Notes under the pieces: model-generated
What the model was told of the DNA's origin: nothing
Databases searched by the model: none
The model's input: only the letters and a program-made list of their open reading frames with translations
Assembly (NCBI GenBank): GCA_900319635.1
Contig: ONPF01000006.1
Location: 22,133 to 86,132, forward strand
Origin: an uncultured Eubacteriales bacterium
Lineage (GTDB): Bacteria; Bacillota; Clostridia; Oscillospirales; Oscillospiraceae
Length of the DNA: 64,000 nt
Direction: 5' to 3'
Part shown: piece after piece, positions 8,398-16,519 of the stretch
Layout: each line of letters opens with the position of its first letter
How positions within the stretch are numbered: position 1 is the stretch's first letter
Program-made: the position numbers and the translations under genes

Positions 8398-9679
8398 TGT
8401 GAAAAACGTGTTGGTATTTCCCGCTGGGACGGAGATCGCCTTTGAGATCTATGACGCGCTGTACCGCAGCAAATTCGTCAAGCTCTTCGGCGCCACCAGC
8501 GTCCCCTGCCACGCGGAATTTGTGTTTGAAAACTGCGCGGAGGACGTCCCCTTCCCGAACCATCCGGATTTTCTGGAAAAGATCAACGAGGTCGTGGATC
8601 GCTGGCACATTGATTACATCTACCCCGCCCACGACAGCGCCCTGCTCGCGCTGACGCGGCTGCAGGGGCAGCTGCATGCTGAGGTGGTGACCAGCGCCCT
8701 GGAGACGGTGGAGATCTGCCGGGACAAGAACCGTACTTACACGTTCCTGGCGGGGGCGGAGTATCTGCCCGCGTCCTACGCCGACGCCGACGCGGTGCCG
8801 ACCTACCCGGTGTTCATCAAGCCCGCGGTGGGGCAGGGCTCCCAGGGCGCCCGGCGCATCGACAGCCGCGCCCAGCTGGAGGAGGCCCTGGCCGAGGGCG
8901 TGGACTACGCCATTTGCGAGTACTTACCCGGCGAGGAGGTGTCGGTGGACTGCTTCACCGACCGGCACGGCGCCCTGCGCCTCGCAAGCCCCCGCAGCCG
9001 GGAGCGGATCCGGGCGGGGATCGCCGTGCGCTCCCGGATCCTGCCGGAGGATCCGGCTATCGCCGCCATCGCGGCGGATCTGAACCGGCGCTTCTCCTTC
9101 CGCGGCGCCTGGTTTTTCCAGATCAAGAAGAACGCGGCAGGCGCATACCGGCTGATGGAGGCCGCCCCCCGGGTGGCCGGCACCATGGGCCTCACCCGCA
9201 ACCTGGGAGCAAACCTCCCCCTGATGACGCTCTTCGACCGCTGGGGCTATGATCTGGATCTGCTGCTCAACGAGCACGCCCAGCTGCTGCTGGATCGGGC
9301 CTTCATCAGCCGCTTCAGCTCCGATCTGCACTATCAGAAGGTCTATGTGGACTATGACGATACGCTCACCATCAACGGCAAGGTCAACGGGGAGCTGATG
9401 CGTTTCCTCTACCAGGCCAGGGATGCGGGGAAGGAGCTGATCCTCCTGTCCCGGTCGCACCAGGATCTGATGGCGGACATGCGCCGCCGGGCCATCTGCG
9501 AGGGGCTGTTTGATCAGATCATCTGGCTGAAGGAGGGCGAGGCGAAGCCCGACTTTATCGAGGGAGACGCCATTTTCATTGACGACTCCTTTGCCGAACG
9601 GCGCCGGGTCAGAGACGCCTGCCATATCCCCGTGTTCGACGTGGACATGGTGGAGAGCCTGCTGGACTGGCGCAGCTGA
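8390..9679 (+). CDS. ATP-grasp ligase fused to a HAD-type domain
   Basis: A 429-aa two-domain protein. Residues about 1-300 are an ATP-grasp domain: the substrate-binding Rossmann-like part, then YPVFIKPAVGQGSQGARR (central ATP-binding loop near 143-160), a CEYLPGEEVSVDCF segment, and FQIKKN...LMEAAPR with metal-binding acids. From about residue 320 a small HAD-type domain follows, with YVDYDDTLT (motif I), LLSRSH (motif II) and FIDDSFAERR (motif IV). It could build and trim a phosphorylated or carboxylated precursor; the chemistry is inferred from domains only. It sits in the polysaccharide operon before a DegT aminotransferase. Confidence 0.82.
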   Translation: MADVKNVLVFPAGTEIAFEIYDALYRSKFVKLFGATSVPCHAEFVFENCAEDVPFPNHPDFLEKINEVVDRWHIDYIYPAHDSALLALTRLQGQLHAEVVTSALETVEICRDKNRTYTFLAGAEYLPASYADADAVPTYPVFIKPAVGQGSQGARRIDSRAQLEEALAEGVDYAICEYLPGEEVSVDCFTDRHGALRLASPRSRERIRAGIAVRSRILPEDPAIAAIAADLNRRFSFRGAWFFQIKKNAAGAYRLMEAAPRVAGTMGLTRNLGANLPLMTLFDRWGYDLDLLLNEHAQLLLDRAFISRFSSDLHYQKVYVDYDDTLTINGKVNGELMRFLYQARDAGKELILLSRSHQDLMADMRRRAICEGLFDQIIWLKEGEAKPDFIEGDAIFIDDSFAERRRVRDACHIPVFDVDMVESLLDWRS

Positions 9680-9693
9680 AAAGAGGGAAGTCT

Positions 9694-10797
9694 ATGAACA
9701 AAACAATCAACGTCACCCGCTCCTCCATGCCCGCCTTTGAGGAATACTGCGCGGAGATCCGGGAGCTCTGGGACAGCCGCTGGCTCACCAACCAGGGCGT
9801 GAAGCACCAGGCGCTGGAGGCGGCGCTGCGGGACTATCTGGGCTGCGAGCACCTGGCCCTGCACACCAACGGCCACCTGGCGCTGGAGAATCTGCTGGAG
9901 GCCTTTGGGCTGCATCAGGGGGAGATCCTCACCACGCCCTTCACCTTCGCCTCCACCACCCACGCCATCATCCGCAGCGGCTGCACGCCGGTGTTCTGCG
10001 ATGTGGAGCCCGAAACCCTCACCCTGGATCCCCGGGAGCTGGAGCGGCGGCTCACGAAAAACACCGTGGCCGTGCTGCCGGTGCATGTGTACGGCAAGCT
10101 CTGCGACGTGGACGCCATCGCTGAGTTCGGCCGGCGCCACAGCCTGCCCGTGCTCTATGACGCGGCTCACGCCTTCGGCGTCTCGCGGGATGGGGTCAGC
10201 TCCGCCCGCTTCGGGGACGCGGCCATGTTCTCCTTCCACGCCACCAAGGTCTTCCACTCCATCGAGGGCGGGCTCGCCGTCTGCCGGGACGCGGACACCC
10301 TGCAGCGGCTGAACGATCTGAAAAACTTCGGCATCCACGGCCCGGAGGAGGTGCCCTATGTAGGCGGCAACGCCAAGATGAACGAGTTTGCGGCGGCCAT
10401 GGGGCTCTGCAATCTGCGGCATCTGGACGGGGAGATCGAAAAGCGCCGCCGGGTCACGGAGCGCTACCGGACGCGGCTGGAGGGGGTTCCCGGCCTGCGC
10501 CTCCTGCCCGAGCAGCCCGGGGTGCGCGCAAACTACGCCTACTTCCCCGTGCTCTTCGAGGGGTACAAATACGACCGCGATCAGGTCTTTGCCCTGCTTG
10601 CGGCGGAGGGTATCAACGCCCGCAAGTATTTCTACCCCCTGACCAACAGCTTCGCCTGCTTCCGGGGCAGACCCGGCTTCGATCCGGCGGACACCCCCGT
10701 GGCCGCCGGGGCGGCGGAGCGGGTGCTGACCCTGCCGCTGTACGCGGATCTTTCTTTGGAGGATGTGGACCGGATCTGCGACGTGATCTTGAGGTGA
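9694..10797 (+). CDS. DegT/DnrJ/EryC1/StrS aminotransferase
   Basis: A 367-aa PLP-dependent sugar aminotransferase of the DegT family, which converts nucleotide-linked keto-sugars to amino-sugars. The PLP-binding lysine is Lys185 in FSFHATKVFHSIEGG. VLYDAAHAFG supplies the Asp and His that contact PLP, and the TTPFTFASTTHAI and PVHVYGK motifs are present. It follows the ATP-grasp/HAD gene by 14 bases. It suggests that the cluster makes a glycan with an amino sugar. DegT proteins can also be dehydratases if the lysine is missing, which is not the case here. Confidence 0.92.
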   Translation: MNKTINVTRSSMPAFEEYCAEIRELWDSRWLTNQGVKHQALEAALRDYLGCEHLALHTNGHLALENLLEAFGLHQGEILTTPFTFASTTHAIIRSGCTPVFCDVEPETLTLDPRELERRLTKNTVAVLPVHVYGKLCDVDAIAEFGRRHSLPVLYDAAHAFGVSRDGVSSARFGDAAMFSFHATKVFHSIEGGLAVCRDADTLQRLNDLKNFGIHGPEEVPYVGGNAKMNEFAAAMGLCNLRHLDGEIEKRRRVTERYRTRLEGVPGLRLLPEQPGVRANYAYFPVLFEGYKYDRDQVFALLAAEGINARKYFYPLTNSFACFRGRPGFDPADTPVAAGAAERVLTLPLYADLSLEDVDRICDVILR

Positions 10798-10801
10798 CCC
10801 T

Positions 10802-12394
10802 ATGCGACCCATTCTGAAAAACAAGCTCTATCTCTATCTTACCGAGTTTTTTGCCGGCATGTCCGTCATGGCGGTGGAGCTGGGAGCCAGCCGCCTGCTG
10901 GCGCCCTATTTCAGCTCCTCCCAGATCGTGTGGACCATCATCATCGGCACCATCATGATCGCCATGGCTCTGGGCAATGTCTACGGCGGCCGCAAGGCGG
11001 ACAAGGACCCGAACCCGGACAAGCTCTACCGCCGCATCCTGATTGCCGCGGTCTGGATCGGGCTGATCCCGGTGCTGGGCAAGTATATCATTCTGGGCAT
11101 CTCAGCCCTGATGATCTTCTCCGTCAACGCCAATTATCTCATCTGGGCGGCCTTTGCCGCCTGCATGGTGATCTTCGTCTTCCCCCTGTTCCTGCTGGGG
11201 ACGGTGACCCCCTCTCTCGCCAAGTACACCATGGAGAACCTGGAGGACAACGCCCGGGTGGTGGGCTCCCTGGGGGCGGCCAACACCATCGGCAGCATCA
11301 TCGGCACCTTTGTGCCCACCTTCGTCACCATCCCCGCCGTGGGCACGGCGATCACCTTCCTCATCTTCGCGGGGATCCTGCTGGCGCTGGCCCTGGTCTA
11401 CTTCTTCAGCGGCAAGGGCAGGCGGGGCGGCGCCATTGCGGCGCTGGCGCTCTTTCTCGGAAGCTGCATCTTCGGCCACCAGTCCAACTTCGCCTTCTGG
11501 AAGACGGAGCTGCGCTACGAGGGGGAGTCGGTGTATAACTACCTGCAGGTGGAGGAGACGGAGCGCAGCGTGATCCTCTCCACCAACGTCCTCTTCGGCG
11601 TCCAGTCCATCAAGATGAAGGACGAGGGGCTCACCGGCATGTACTATGACTACGCCCTGGCAGCGCCCCTGATGGCCGGCGCCGGGGAGAAGGAGCAGCT
11701 GGACGTGCTGATCCTTGGCATGGGCACCGGCACCTACGGGCGGCAGTGCCTGCGCTATTTCGACGGCGTCACCGTGGAAGGCGTGGAGATCGACGAGAAG
11801 ATCACCGCCCTGGCACGGGAGCATTTTGACCTGCCCGCGGAGATTCGGGTCAGCACCTATGACGGCCGCGCCTTCCTCGCCGCGGTGGACAGCAAGTATG
11901 ACGTCATCATGGTGGACGCCTACCAGGACATCACCATTCCCTTTCAGATGGCCTCCGTCGAGTTCTTCACCCTGGTGCGGGATCACCTGAAGGAGGGCGG
12001 CGTCATGGTGGTGAACATGAACATGCGCGGCGAGGAGGACAGCATCAACCAGTACCTGGCGGACACCATCTCTGTGGTCTTCTCCCAGGTCTACACCGTG
12101 GATGTGACCGGGGACACCAACCGGGAGCTCTTCGCCTCCAACACGCCGGATCTGCTCTCTTCGCTGGAGCGGGGCATCGCCCTCTGCCAGGATCCGGAGC
12201 TGCGGGGCATGATGACCCGGGTCTCCGGCCGCCTCGTCCCCTATGAAGCCGGGAACCGGATCATGACGGACGACCGGGCGCCGGTGGAGCTTCTGAGCAT
12301 GCAGGTGATGGATCAGCTCATCGACCGGGAGGTGGCCTACTACCGGGCCATCTACGAGGAGCAGGGCATCCAAGGCCTGATCGACGGGCTCTGA
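10802..12394 (+). CDS. Membrane-fused spermidine-synthase-like methyltransferase-fold protein
   Basis: A 530-aa protein of the 'fused MFS/spermidine synthase' type. The first about 220 residues hold roughly seven membrane helices (EFFAGMSVMAVELGASRLLAPYF is the recognisable start). The C-terminal part is a spermidine-synthase fold with DVLILGMGTGTYGRQCL (about residues 302-318), VEGVEIDEKI and VIMVDAYQD. Members are often not true polyamine synthases and their substrate is unknown. It starts 4 bases after the aminotransferase stop and its own stop touches the convergent spoIID-like gene with no gap. Confidence 0.85.
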   Translation: MRPILKNKLYLYLTEFFAGMSVMAVELGASRLLAPYFSSSQIVWTIIIGTIMIAMALGNVYGGRKADKDPNPDKLYRRILIAAVWIGLIPVLGKYIILGISALMIFSVNANYLIWAAFAACMVIFVFPLFLLGTVTPSLAKYTMENLEDNARVVGSLGAANTIGSIIGTFVPTFVTIPAVGTAITFLIFAGILLALALVYFFSGKGRRGGAIAALALFLGSCIFGHQSNFAFWKTELRYEGESVYNYLQVEETERSVILSTNVLFGVQSIKMKDEGLTGMYYDYALAAPLMAGAGEKEQLDVLILGMGTGTYGRQCLRYFDGVTVEGVEIDEKITALAREHFDLPAEIRVSTYDGRAFLAAVDSKYDVIMVDAYQDITIPFQMASVEFFTLVRDHLKEGGVMVVNMNMRGEEDSINQYLADTISVVFSQVYTVDVTGDTNRELFASNTPDLLSSLERGIALCQDPELRGMMTRVSGRLVPYEAGNRIMTDDRAPVELLSMQVMDQLIDREVAYYRAIYEEQGIQGLIDGL

Positions 12395-13420
12395 TCACGC
12401 CCGTGTCAGAGCGGCACCGGGATAATAGTGCGCCAGGATCTGCCGGTAGTCCGCACCCTCTCGGGCCATGACCGCCGCGCCGTACTGGCTCATGCCCACG
12501 CCGTGGCCATAGCCGGTGACGGTGAAGAGAAAGCCGTTCTCCGTCCAGGCCAGGGTGAAGGCGGTGGAGCGCAGGGAGAAGAGGCCCCGCAGCGTCTTGC
12601 CGGGGATCGACACCCCGCCCAGTACCGCGCTCTCCACCCGGCCGCTGGCGTCCCGGTGCAGCTCGCCCACCCAGCTGCTCTCCGCGCCGGAGAAATCCGC
12701 CTCCGGATAGGCCGAGAGGATCACATCCCGGAAGTCGATGGGGGAGCAGAGCAGGGTGCTGATGTAGCCGGGCACGTCCCGGGCGGTCTCGGGGCTGTCC
12801 ACGCTGACCAGATAGGGCTGGGGATTCCAGAGGGCGCCGCTGTCCTCGGTGTGCCCGGCGGAGGAGGAGTGGAAGGCCGCGAAGATGGGCTCGCCCTCGT
12901 AGAAGAGGGTCTCCCCCGCGGTGTCCTCCACCGCGGCGCGGATAAGGGCCAGATTCTGCTCGTAGCCCTCGCCCCAGTTTTCCCGAAGCCTGTCCTCGCT
13001 GAGCCAGGCCTGGCAGCAGCCGGGATCGGTGCAGACGTCCGCGCCGGCGTGCTTGTGCCCCGCGGCGCAGTACAGAGCGTAGCTGCGGGCGGCCACAGCC
13101 TGGGCTTTCAGCGCATCCGGCGGGAAGGAGGCCGGCATCTCCGCCGCCACCACCCCGGTCAGGTAGTCCTGCATGTCCATCTCCACGATCTCGCCGCCGC
13201 AGAGCACCCGCAGCGTCCTGGGTTGGGGCGCGGCCGGCTCCTCCGGCGCGGGAATACTCTCCTGGGAAGGAGAGGCAACGGTTTGGACTTCGGAAAGGGT
13301 CAGGGGCGCGGTCGCCTCCGGCTCCAGCGCCTGGGCGGCGGTGAGCCTGTCCGGAAAGAGCAGGGGCAGCAGATAGGCGAACAAGAGCGCGGCATAGGCA
13401 AGGAGCAAAGTCTTTTTCAC
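12395..13420 (-). CDS. SpoIID/LytB-domain protein
   Basis: A 341-aa SpoIID-type lytic transglycosylase-like protein. It has an N-terminal membrane anchor (residues about 4-22), a Pro/Glu-rich linker, then LRVLCGGEIVEMDMQDYLTGVVAAEMPASFPPDALKAQAVAARSYAL (the conserved family core, about 93-138) and the C-terminal GYGHGVGMSQYGA signature. SpoIID cleaves peptidoglycan during forespore engulfment. Whether this is the sporulation gene or a paralogue is not certain, because spoIIQ and spoIIID are not adjacent. The start is GTG with GGGAGG upstream. It converges on the spermidine-synthase-like gene with zero spacing, so transcripts must overlap. Confidence 0.88.
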   Translation of the reverse strand: MKKTLLLAYAALLFAYLLPLLFPDRLTAAQALEPEATAPLTLSEVQTVASPSQESIPAPEEPAAPQPRTLRVLCGGEIVEMDMQDYLTGVVAAEMPASFPPDALKAQAVAARSYALYCAAGHKHAGADVCTDPGCCQAWLSEDRLRENWGEGYEQNLALIRAAVEDTAGETLFYEGEPIFAAFHSSSAGHTEDSGALWNPQPYLVSVDSPETARDVPGYISTLLCSPIDFRDVILSAYPEADFSGAESSWVGELHRDASGRVESAVLGGVSIPGKTLRGLFSLRSTAFTLAWTENGFLFTVTGYGHGVGMSQYGAAVMAREGADYRQILAHYYPGAALTRA

Positions 13421-13442
13421 GGCGGAGCCTCCCGTATAAGTC

Positions 13443-13471
13443 TTGACGGCGGGTTCAGTTCAGAGTACAAT
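13443..13471 (+). promoter_or_regulatory. Promoter for the 273-aa membrane protein gene
   Basis: TTGACG at 13443-13448 and TACAAT at 13466-13471 are separated by 17 bases, about 38 bases before the start codon. Confidence 0.7.
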
Positions 13472-13509
13472 AACAATCTACCCAACCTTATGGAAACGGA
13501 AGCGGAATT

Positions 13510-14331
13510 ATGCGTAAGAAACCTCTTGAGCTCAGTCTCTATGTAGCCGGCGCCGGCGCCTTTGGCGTGTTCCTGCGCTGGCTTGAAAATCAGCTGGCCT
13601 TTGAGAAGGAAACAGGGCTGGCAAAGGCCAGCGCCTTCCATGTGATGGCCATTGCCTTTGTGATCCTCTGCGGCGTCGTGTTCTGGCGCTTCCTGCGGAA
13701 GATCGAGGCGGCAAACTACGAGGTGCCCGCAGACTTCAGCCGGGCGCTGTGGAGCGGCGTGAAGCTCCATATCGCGCTGCGCCTGGCGGCCGGCCTTGCC
13801 ATGGCGCTGGGCGGCCTGCTCCTCCTCACCAAGAGCGAGACGGATCCCTATGGCGGGATGCTGCGGGTCTTGGCGCTGCTGGCCTTCCTGTCCGGCCTGG
13901 CCTATCCCTTTGTGCTGGCAGAGGCGGATCGGGAGGAGCCCAGGCGGAACCTTCTGTGCGTGCTGATGCTGCTGCCGGTGCTGCTCTATGCCGTGTGGCT
14001 GATCTTCAGCTACCGCAACAACGTCATCAACAGCGTGCCCCTGTCCTTCGGGCTGGATATGCTGGCCGCCATCCTGGGCATGATCGCCTATTTCCGCATG
14101 GCGGGCTATGCCTTCGGCGCTGCCAAGCCCTGGCGGGCGCTGCTCGGCGCCATGCTCAGCGCCACGGTCTGCATCATGTCCCTGGCGGACGGGCGCTATA
14201 TGGGCATGGAGATCATCCTGCTGGCCACTGCCGGGCAGATGCTGCTCTATGTCTGGATCCTGCTGCAGAACCTGCGGGAGCGGGAGCGGAAGGTGGTTGT
14301 CAAGAAGGACGACGGCTTTGAGCACCTGTAA
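13510..14331 (+). CDS. Hypothetical polytopic membrane protein
   Basis: A 273-aa protein I do not recognise. It has about seven hydrophobic segments spread over the chain, short charged loops, and a basic C-terminal tail ending KKDDGFEHL. There is no enzymatic motif. It stands alone: a promoter lies upstream, a strong terminator follows 14 bases after the stop, and the flanking genes point the other way. The ribosome binding site is weak (GGAAGCGGAATT). Confidence 0.75.
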   Translation: MRKKPLELSLYVAGAGAFGVFLRWLENQLAFEKETGLAKASAFHVMAIAFVILCGVVFWRFLRKIEAANYEVPADFSRALWSGVKLHIALRLAAGLAMALGGLLLLTKSETDPYGGMLRVLALLAFLSGLAYPFVLAEADREEPRRNLLCVLMLLPVLLYAVWLIFSYRNNVINSVPLSFGLDMLAAILGMIAYFRMAGYAFGAAKPWRALLGAMLSATVCIMSLADGRYMGMEIILLATAGQMLLYVWILLQNLRERERKVVVKKDDGFEHL

Positions 14332-14345
14332 TGGGAATAAAAAAC

Positions 14346-14390
14346 AGCCGGGAGGATTTCATTTCTGAAATCCTCCCGGATCTTTTTTTG
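14346..14390. terminator. Strong bidirectional terminator
   Basis: A perfect 13-bp stem CCGGGAGGATTTC/GAAATCCTCCCGG with loop ATTTCT is followed by a seven-T run on the + strand, and CTGTTTTTTATT follows on the minus strand. It serves the convergent genes at 13510-14331 and 14398-15696. Confidence 0.92.
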
Positions 14391-14397
14391 TCTTGGG

Positions 14398-15696
14398 TTA
14401 TTTCACGGTGTAGCTGATGTCCAGGGTGACGGTCTCCCCGCTGGACAGGGTGAAGACGACGCTGGCAGTGTACTGGCCCTTCTCCAGCCCGGTGACCGGC
14501 CGCAGCGTCCAGCTGCTGCTGTCGGTCTTGCCGGCCTTGACGGTGGCGCCCTTCTCGGAGCTGAGCTTGAAGCTCTTGGCGTTCTCGCCCTCCAGCTTCA
14601 CGCTCTCGATCTCCGCGTCCACGGAGCCCTTGTTTTCCACGCGGAAGGCTGCGGCCTTGGGGGGATCCTTCCCCTCCTGGCCCACGGTGAAGGCCGGCAC
14701 CGTGATGGTCACGAAGGCGTAGTCCGCGGCCACTGGCTCGCTGGGCTCGGCGCCCGGGATGATGGCGACGGCGGTGACGGTCACGCCCTCGGTGAGGGTC
14801 AGGGGCTCGGCATAGAGCTGGCTGTTGTCCTCCCGGGGCTCGCTGCCGTCCAGGGTGTAATAGATCTCCGCGCCCGCGGGGCCGGTGACGGTGAGGGTCT
14901 GCTCCTCGGAATAGGTGCCCTCCTCCAGATCAAAGCTCGGCGCCTCCGTCCGGAAGCTCAGGGTCAGGGTCAGATCCGCGTCCACCTGCTCCAGGGTCCA
15001 GCTGCCGTCCTCCTTCTCGGTGAGAACGCCGGCGTCGGCCTGGGCGGCGGTGATCACAAGCCCCTCGTGGGGGGTGATGGTGCAGACGCCGTCCTCGTCG
15101 AGATACATCTCGTTCTCCAGCCCCTCAATGTCGGCCAGGGCGCTGTAATCCTCGGCCAGGGTGACCTTGTAGGAACCGTAGATCCGGTTTTCCACCACGC
15201 CGTCATTCTCAAAGCTGTACACCAGGGCCTCGTTGCGGTAGACGGTGCCGCCGTTGTTGTAAACCGTTCCGCCGTTTGCGTAGACGACGCCGCCGTTATT
15301 GTACACGGTGCCGTCGTTGAGATATACGAGGCCGCCGTTGTTGTACACCAGGGCGCCGTTATTGTAGACGGTGCCGCCGTTATTGTACACGGTCTGGCCG
15401 GGCATGGCGTAGCCGGTCTCGTCCTCCGCCACGATGACGGGCGCGTCCTCCTCCGGCTCTGCGGCCTCCTCGGGCTCCTCGGCTTCTGCCGGCTCTTCGG
15501 GCTCCTCGGACTCTACCGGGTCTGCAGGCTCCTCCGGCTCTTCCTCCCCGGTTGGGGCGGCAGTCTCCTCCGGTGCAGGCTCCGTGACCTCCTCGTCCTC
15601 GCCCTCGTCGGCGGGGTCAGCCAGCGCCGCGGCGGGCAGCAGGCAGAGGATCAGCGCCAGCACCAGCAAAATGGACAGATATTTTGCGGCTTTCAT
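14398..15696 (-). CDS. Secreted protein with a VYNNGG heptapeptide repeat and a chitobiase-type C-terminal domain
   Basis: A 432-aa secreted protein. A signal peptide (MKAAKYLSILLVLALILCLLP... to ALA at about 26) leads into a Glu/Pro-rich stretch (27-88). Residues about 102-160 form eight to nine units of a 7-residue repeat of the type TVYNNGG. Further on, AEIYYTLDGSEPRED...YAEPLTL is typical of the CHB_HEX_C_1 domain. No membrane anchor or sortase motif is visible at the C-terminus. The start is fixed by AAAGGAG upstream and the signal peptide. Function unknown; probably cell-envelope or adhesin-like. Confidence 0.8.
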   Translation of the reverse strand: MKAAKYLSILLVLALILCLLPAAALADPADEGEDEEVTEPAPEETAAPTGEEEPEEPADPVESEEPEEPAEAEEPEEAAEPEEDAPVIVAEDETGYAMPGQTVYNNGGTVYNNGALVYNNGGLVYLNDGTVYNNGGVVYANGGTVYNNGGTVYRNEALVYSFENDGVVENRIYGSYKVTLAEDYSALADIEGLENEMYLDEDGVCTITPHEGLVITAAQADAGVLTEKEDGSWTLEQVDADLTLTLSFRTEAPSFDLEEGTYSEEQTLTVTGPAGAEIYYTLDGSEPREDNSQLYAEPLTLTEGVTVTAVAIIPGAEPSEPVAADYAFVTITVPAFTVGQEGKDPPKAAAFRVENKGSVDAEIESVKLEGENAKSFKLSSEKGATVKAGKTDSSSWTLRPVTGLEKGQYTASVVFTLSSGETVTLDISYTVK

Positions 15697-15741
15697 AATC
15701 GGCTCCTTTCTATGTTCTGGAACATTCTTTTCTAACATATT

Positions 15742-15770
15742 ATTATAACGTCCTTTCGCCGCACTGTAAA
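15742..15770 (-). promoter_or_regulatory. Promoter of the VYNNGG-repeat protein gene
   Basis: On the minus strand TTTACA (15765-15770) and a perfect TATAAT (15742-15747) are separated by 17 bases. Confidence 0.75.
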
Positions 15771-15816
15771 GCAACAAAACGGTAAAAATCGGCCGCCGCG
15801 CCGGGACGGCGGGGGA

Positions 15817-15846
15817 TTGACAGATCTTCCCCGGCCGTGCTATCAT
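15817..15846 (+). promoter_or_regulatory. Promoter of the guanidinium exporter leader
   Basis: TTGACA at 15817-15822 and TATCAT at 15841-15846 are separated by 18 bases. Transcription would begin near 15853 and give a leader of about 97 bases before the exporter start codon. Confidence 0.75.
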
Positions 15847-15852
15847 GAAAAC

Positions 15853-15948
15853 CACGCCGCCGCCGGGTGGCGCGTACCGTCGGGCTCCTGTCATTAGGCC
15901 TTGGAAGACAGGGGCGCCGGCGATTTTTGCTTTTTGGGAGGGATCGGC
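15853..15948 (+). promoter_or_regulatory. Structured leader, candidate guanidine-sensing riboswitch
   Basis: The leader contains CTCCTGTC/GACAGGGG (8 bp with one wobble) enclosed by GGCGC/GCGCC, with a possible closing CGCCG/CGGCG helix and a GC-rich 5' part. A GGGAGGG ribosome binding site ends it, and upstream CTCC could pair with it. It lies before a Gdx-type guanidinium exporter, and guanidine riboswitches commonly precede such genes. I could not match it to the guanidine-I, -II or -III consensus from memory, so the ligand is an inference. Confidence 0.5.
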
Positions 15949-16263
15949 ATGGAATGGATCTATCTGCTGCTGGCGGGCGTGATGGAGGTCACCTGGGCGG
16001 TGGCCATGAAGGCGGCGGAGGGCTTCACCAAGCTCTGGCCCAGCGTGATAACGGCGCTGTGCTATCTGGCCAGCGCCCTGTTTTTGGCGCTGGCGCTGAA
16101 AAAGCTGCCCCTGGGCACGGCCTACGCCATGTGGACGGGCTTCGGCATCCTGGGCACCACGCTGCTGGGCCTTGCGCTGTTTCACGAGAGCATCAGCCTG
16201 CCCCAGGGCCTGTGCGTGGGGCTGATCGCCCTGGGCATCGTGGGGCTGAAGCTGCTGGGATAA
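15949..16263 (+). CDS. gdx: Small multidrug resistance protein, Gdx-type guanidinium exporter
   Basis: A 104-aa four-helix SMR transporter that works as an antiparallel dimer and exports guanidinium in exchange for protons. Gdx-subtype residues are all in place: Gly10, Glu13 and Trp16 in AGVMEVTWA, Ser42, Tyr59 and Trp62 in GTAYAMWTG. The AEGFTKLWPS segment is also typical of the Gdx/SugE branch rather than EmrE. The ATG after GGGAGGGATCGGC is chosen; an in-frame upstream ATG lies inside the structured leader. A single gene with its own promoter. Confidence 0.93.
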   Translation: MEWIYLLLAGVMEVTWAVAMKAAEGFTKLWPSVITALCYLASALFLALALKKLPLGTAYAMWTGFGILGTTLLGLALFHESISLPQGLCVGLIALGIVGLKLLG

Positions 16264-16266
16264 AAA

Positions 16267-16288
16267 ACTGCCGCATCCTTCGATGCGG
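16267..16288. terminator. Hairpin after the guanidinium exporter
   Basis: A TGCCGCAT/ATGCGGCA stem closed by CCTTCG stands five bases after the stop codon. There is no clear T-run, so termination here is uncertain; the larger hairpins of repeat A1 follow. Confidence 0.4.
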
Positions 16289-16292
16289 CAAT

Positions 16293-16461
16293 CAAGCTGT
16301 CGACAAAGTGTCGACAGCTTGAAAGCAAGAATGGGAACTTCCGAAAAAAGTTCCCATTCTTGCGTAGATTGAACGTGAAGGGGGGACTCCCCATCCCCCC
16401 TTCACAATCCCCCCATGCGTGTCCAAACTATGCCGCATGGGCGAAGGGTTGTCTACAGTCT
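16293..16461. repeat. Double-palindrome repeat, copy A1
   Basis: The first about 93 bases are identical to 39653-39745. They contain AAGCTGTCGACA/TGTCGACAGCTT (12 bp) and GCAAGAATGGGAACTT/AAGTTCCCATTCTTGC (16 bp). After the GGGGGG both copies continue with GGGCGAAGGGTTGTCTACAGTCT. This copy has about 50 extra bases in between. Confidence 0.9.
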
Positions 16462-16462
16462 A

Positions 16463-16490
16463 AGGGGACGCGCCTTGCGGCGCGTCCCCT
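16463..16490. repeat. GC-rich hairpin downstream of tsf
   Basis: A perfect AGGGGACGCGCC/GGCGCGTCCCCT stem around TTGC. It lies 30 bases past the tsf stop on the minus strand. It lacks a following T-run on that strand, so it is either a weak terminator or part of the repeat A1 neighbourhood; repeat A2 is flanked by a similar GGGGAGGG...CCCTCCCC hairpin. Confidence 0.6.
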
Positions 16491-16519
16491 CTCAAAACGC
16501 AAAACTGAAAACTCAAAGC

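Noticed and set aside
16293-16461. The long palindromes of repeat A1 as the terminator of the guanidinium exporter
   Set aside because: The same module occurs at 39653 in an unrelated context and lacks a T-run, so it is treated as a repeat.
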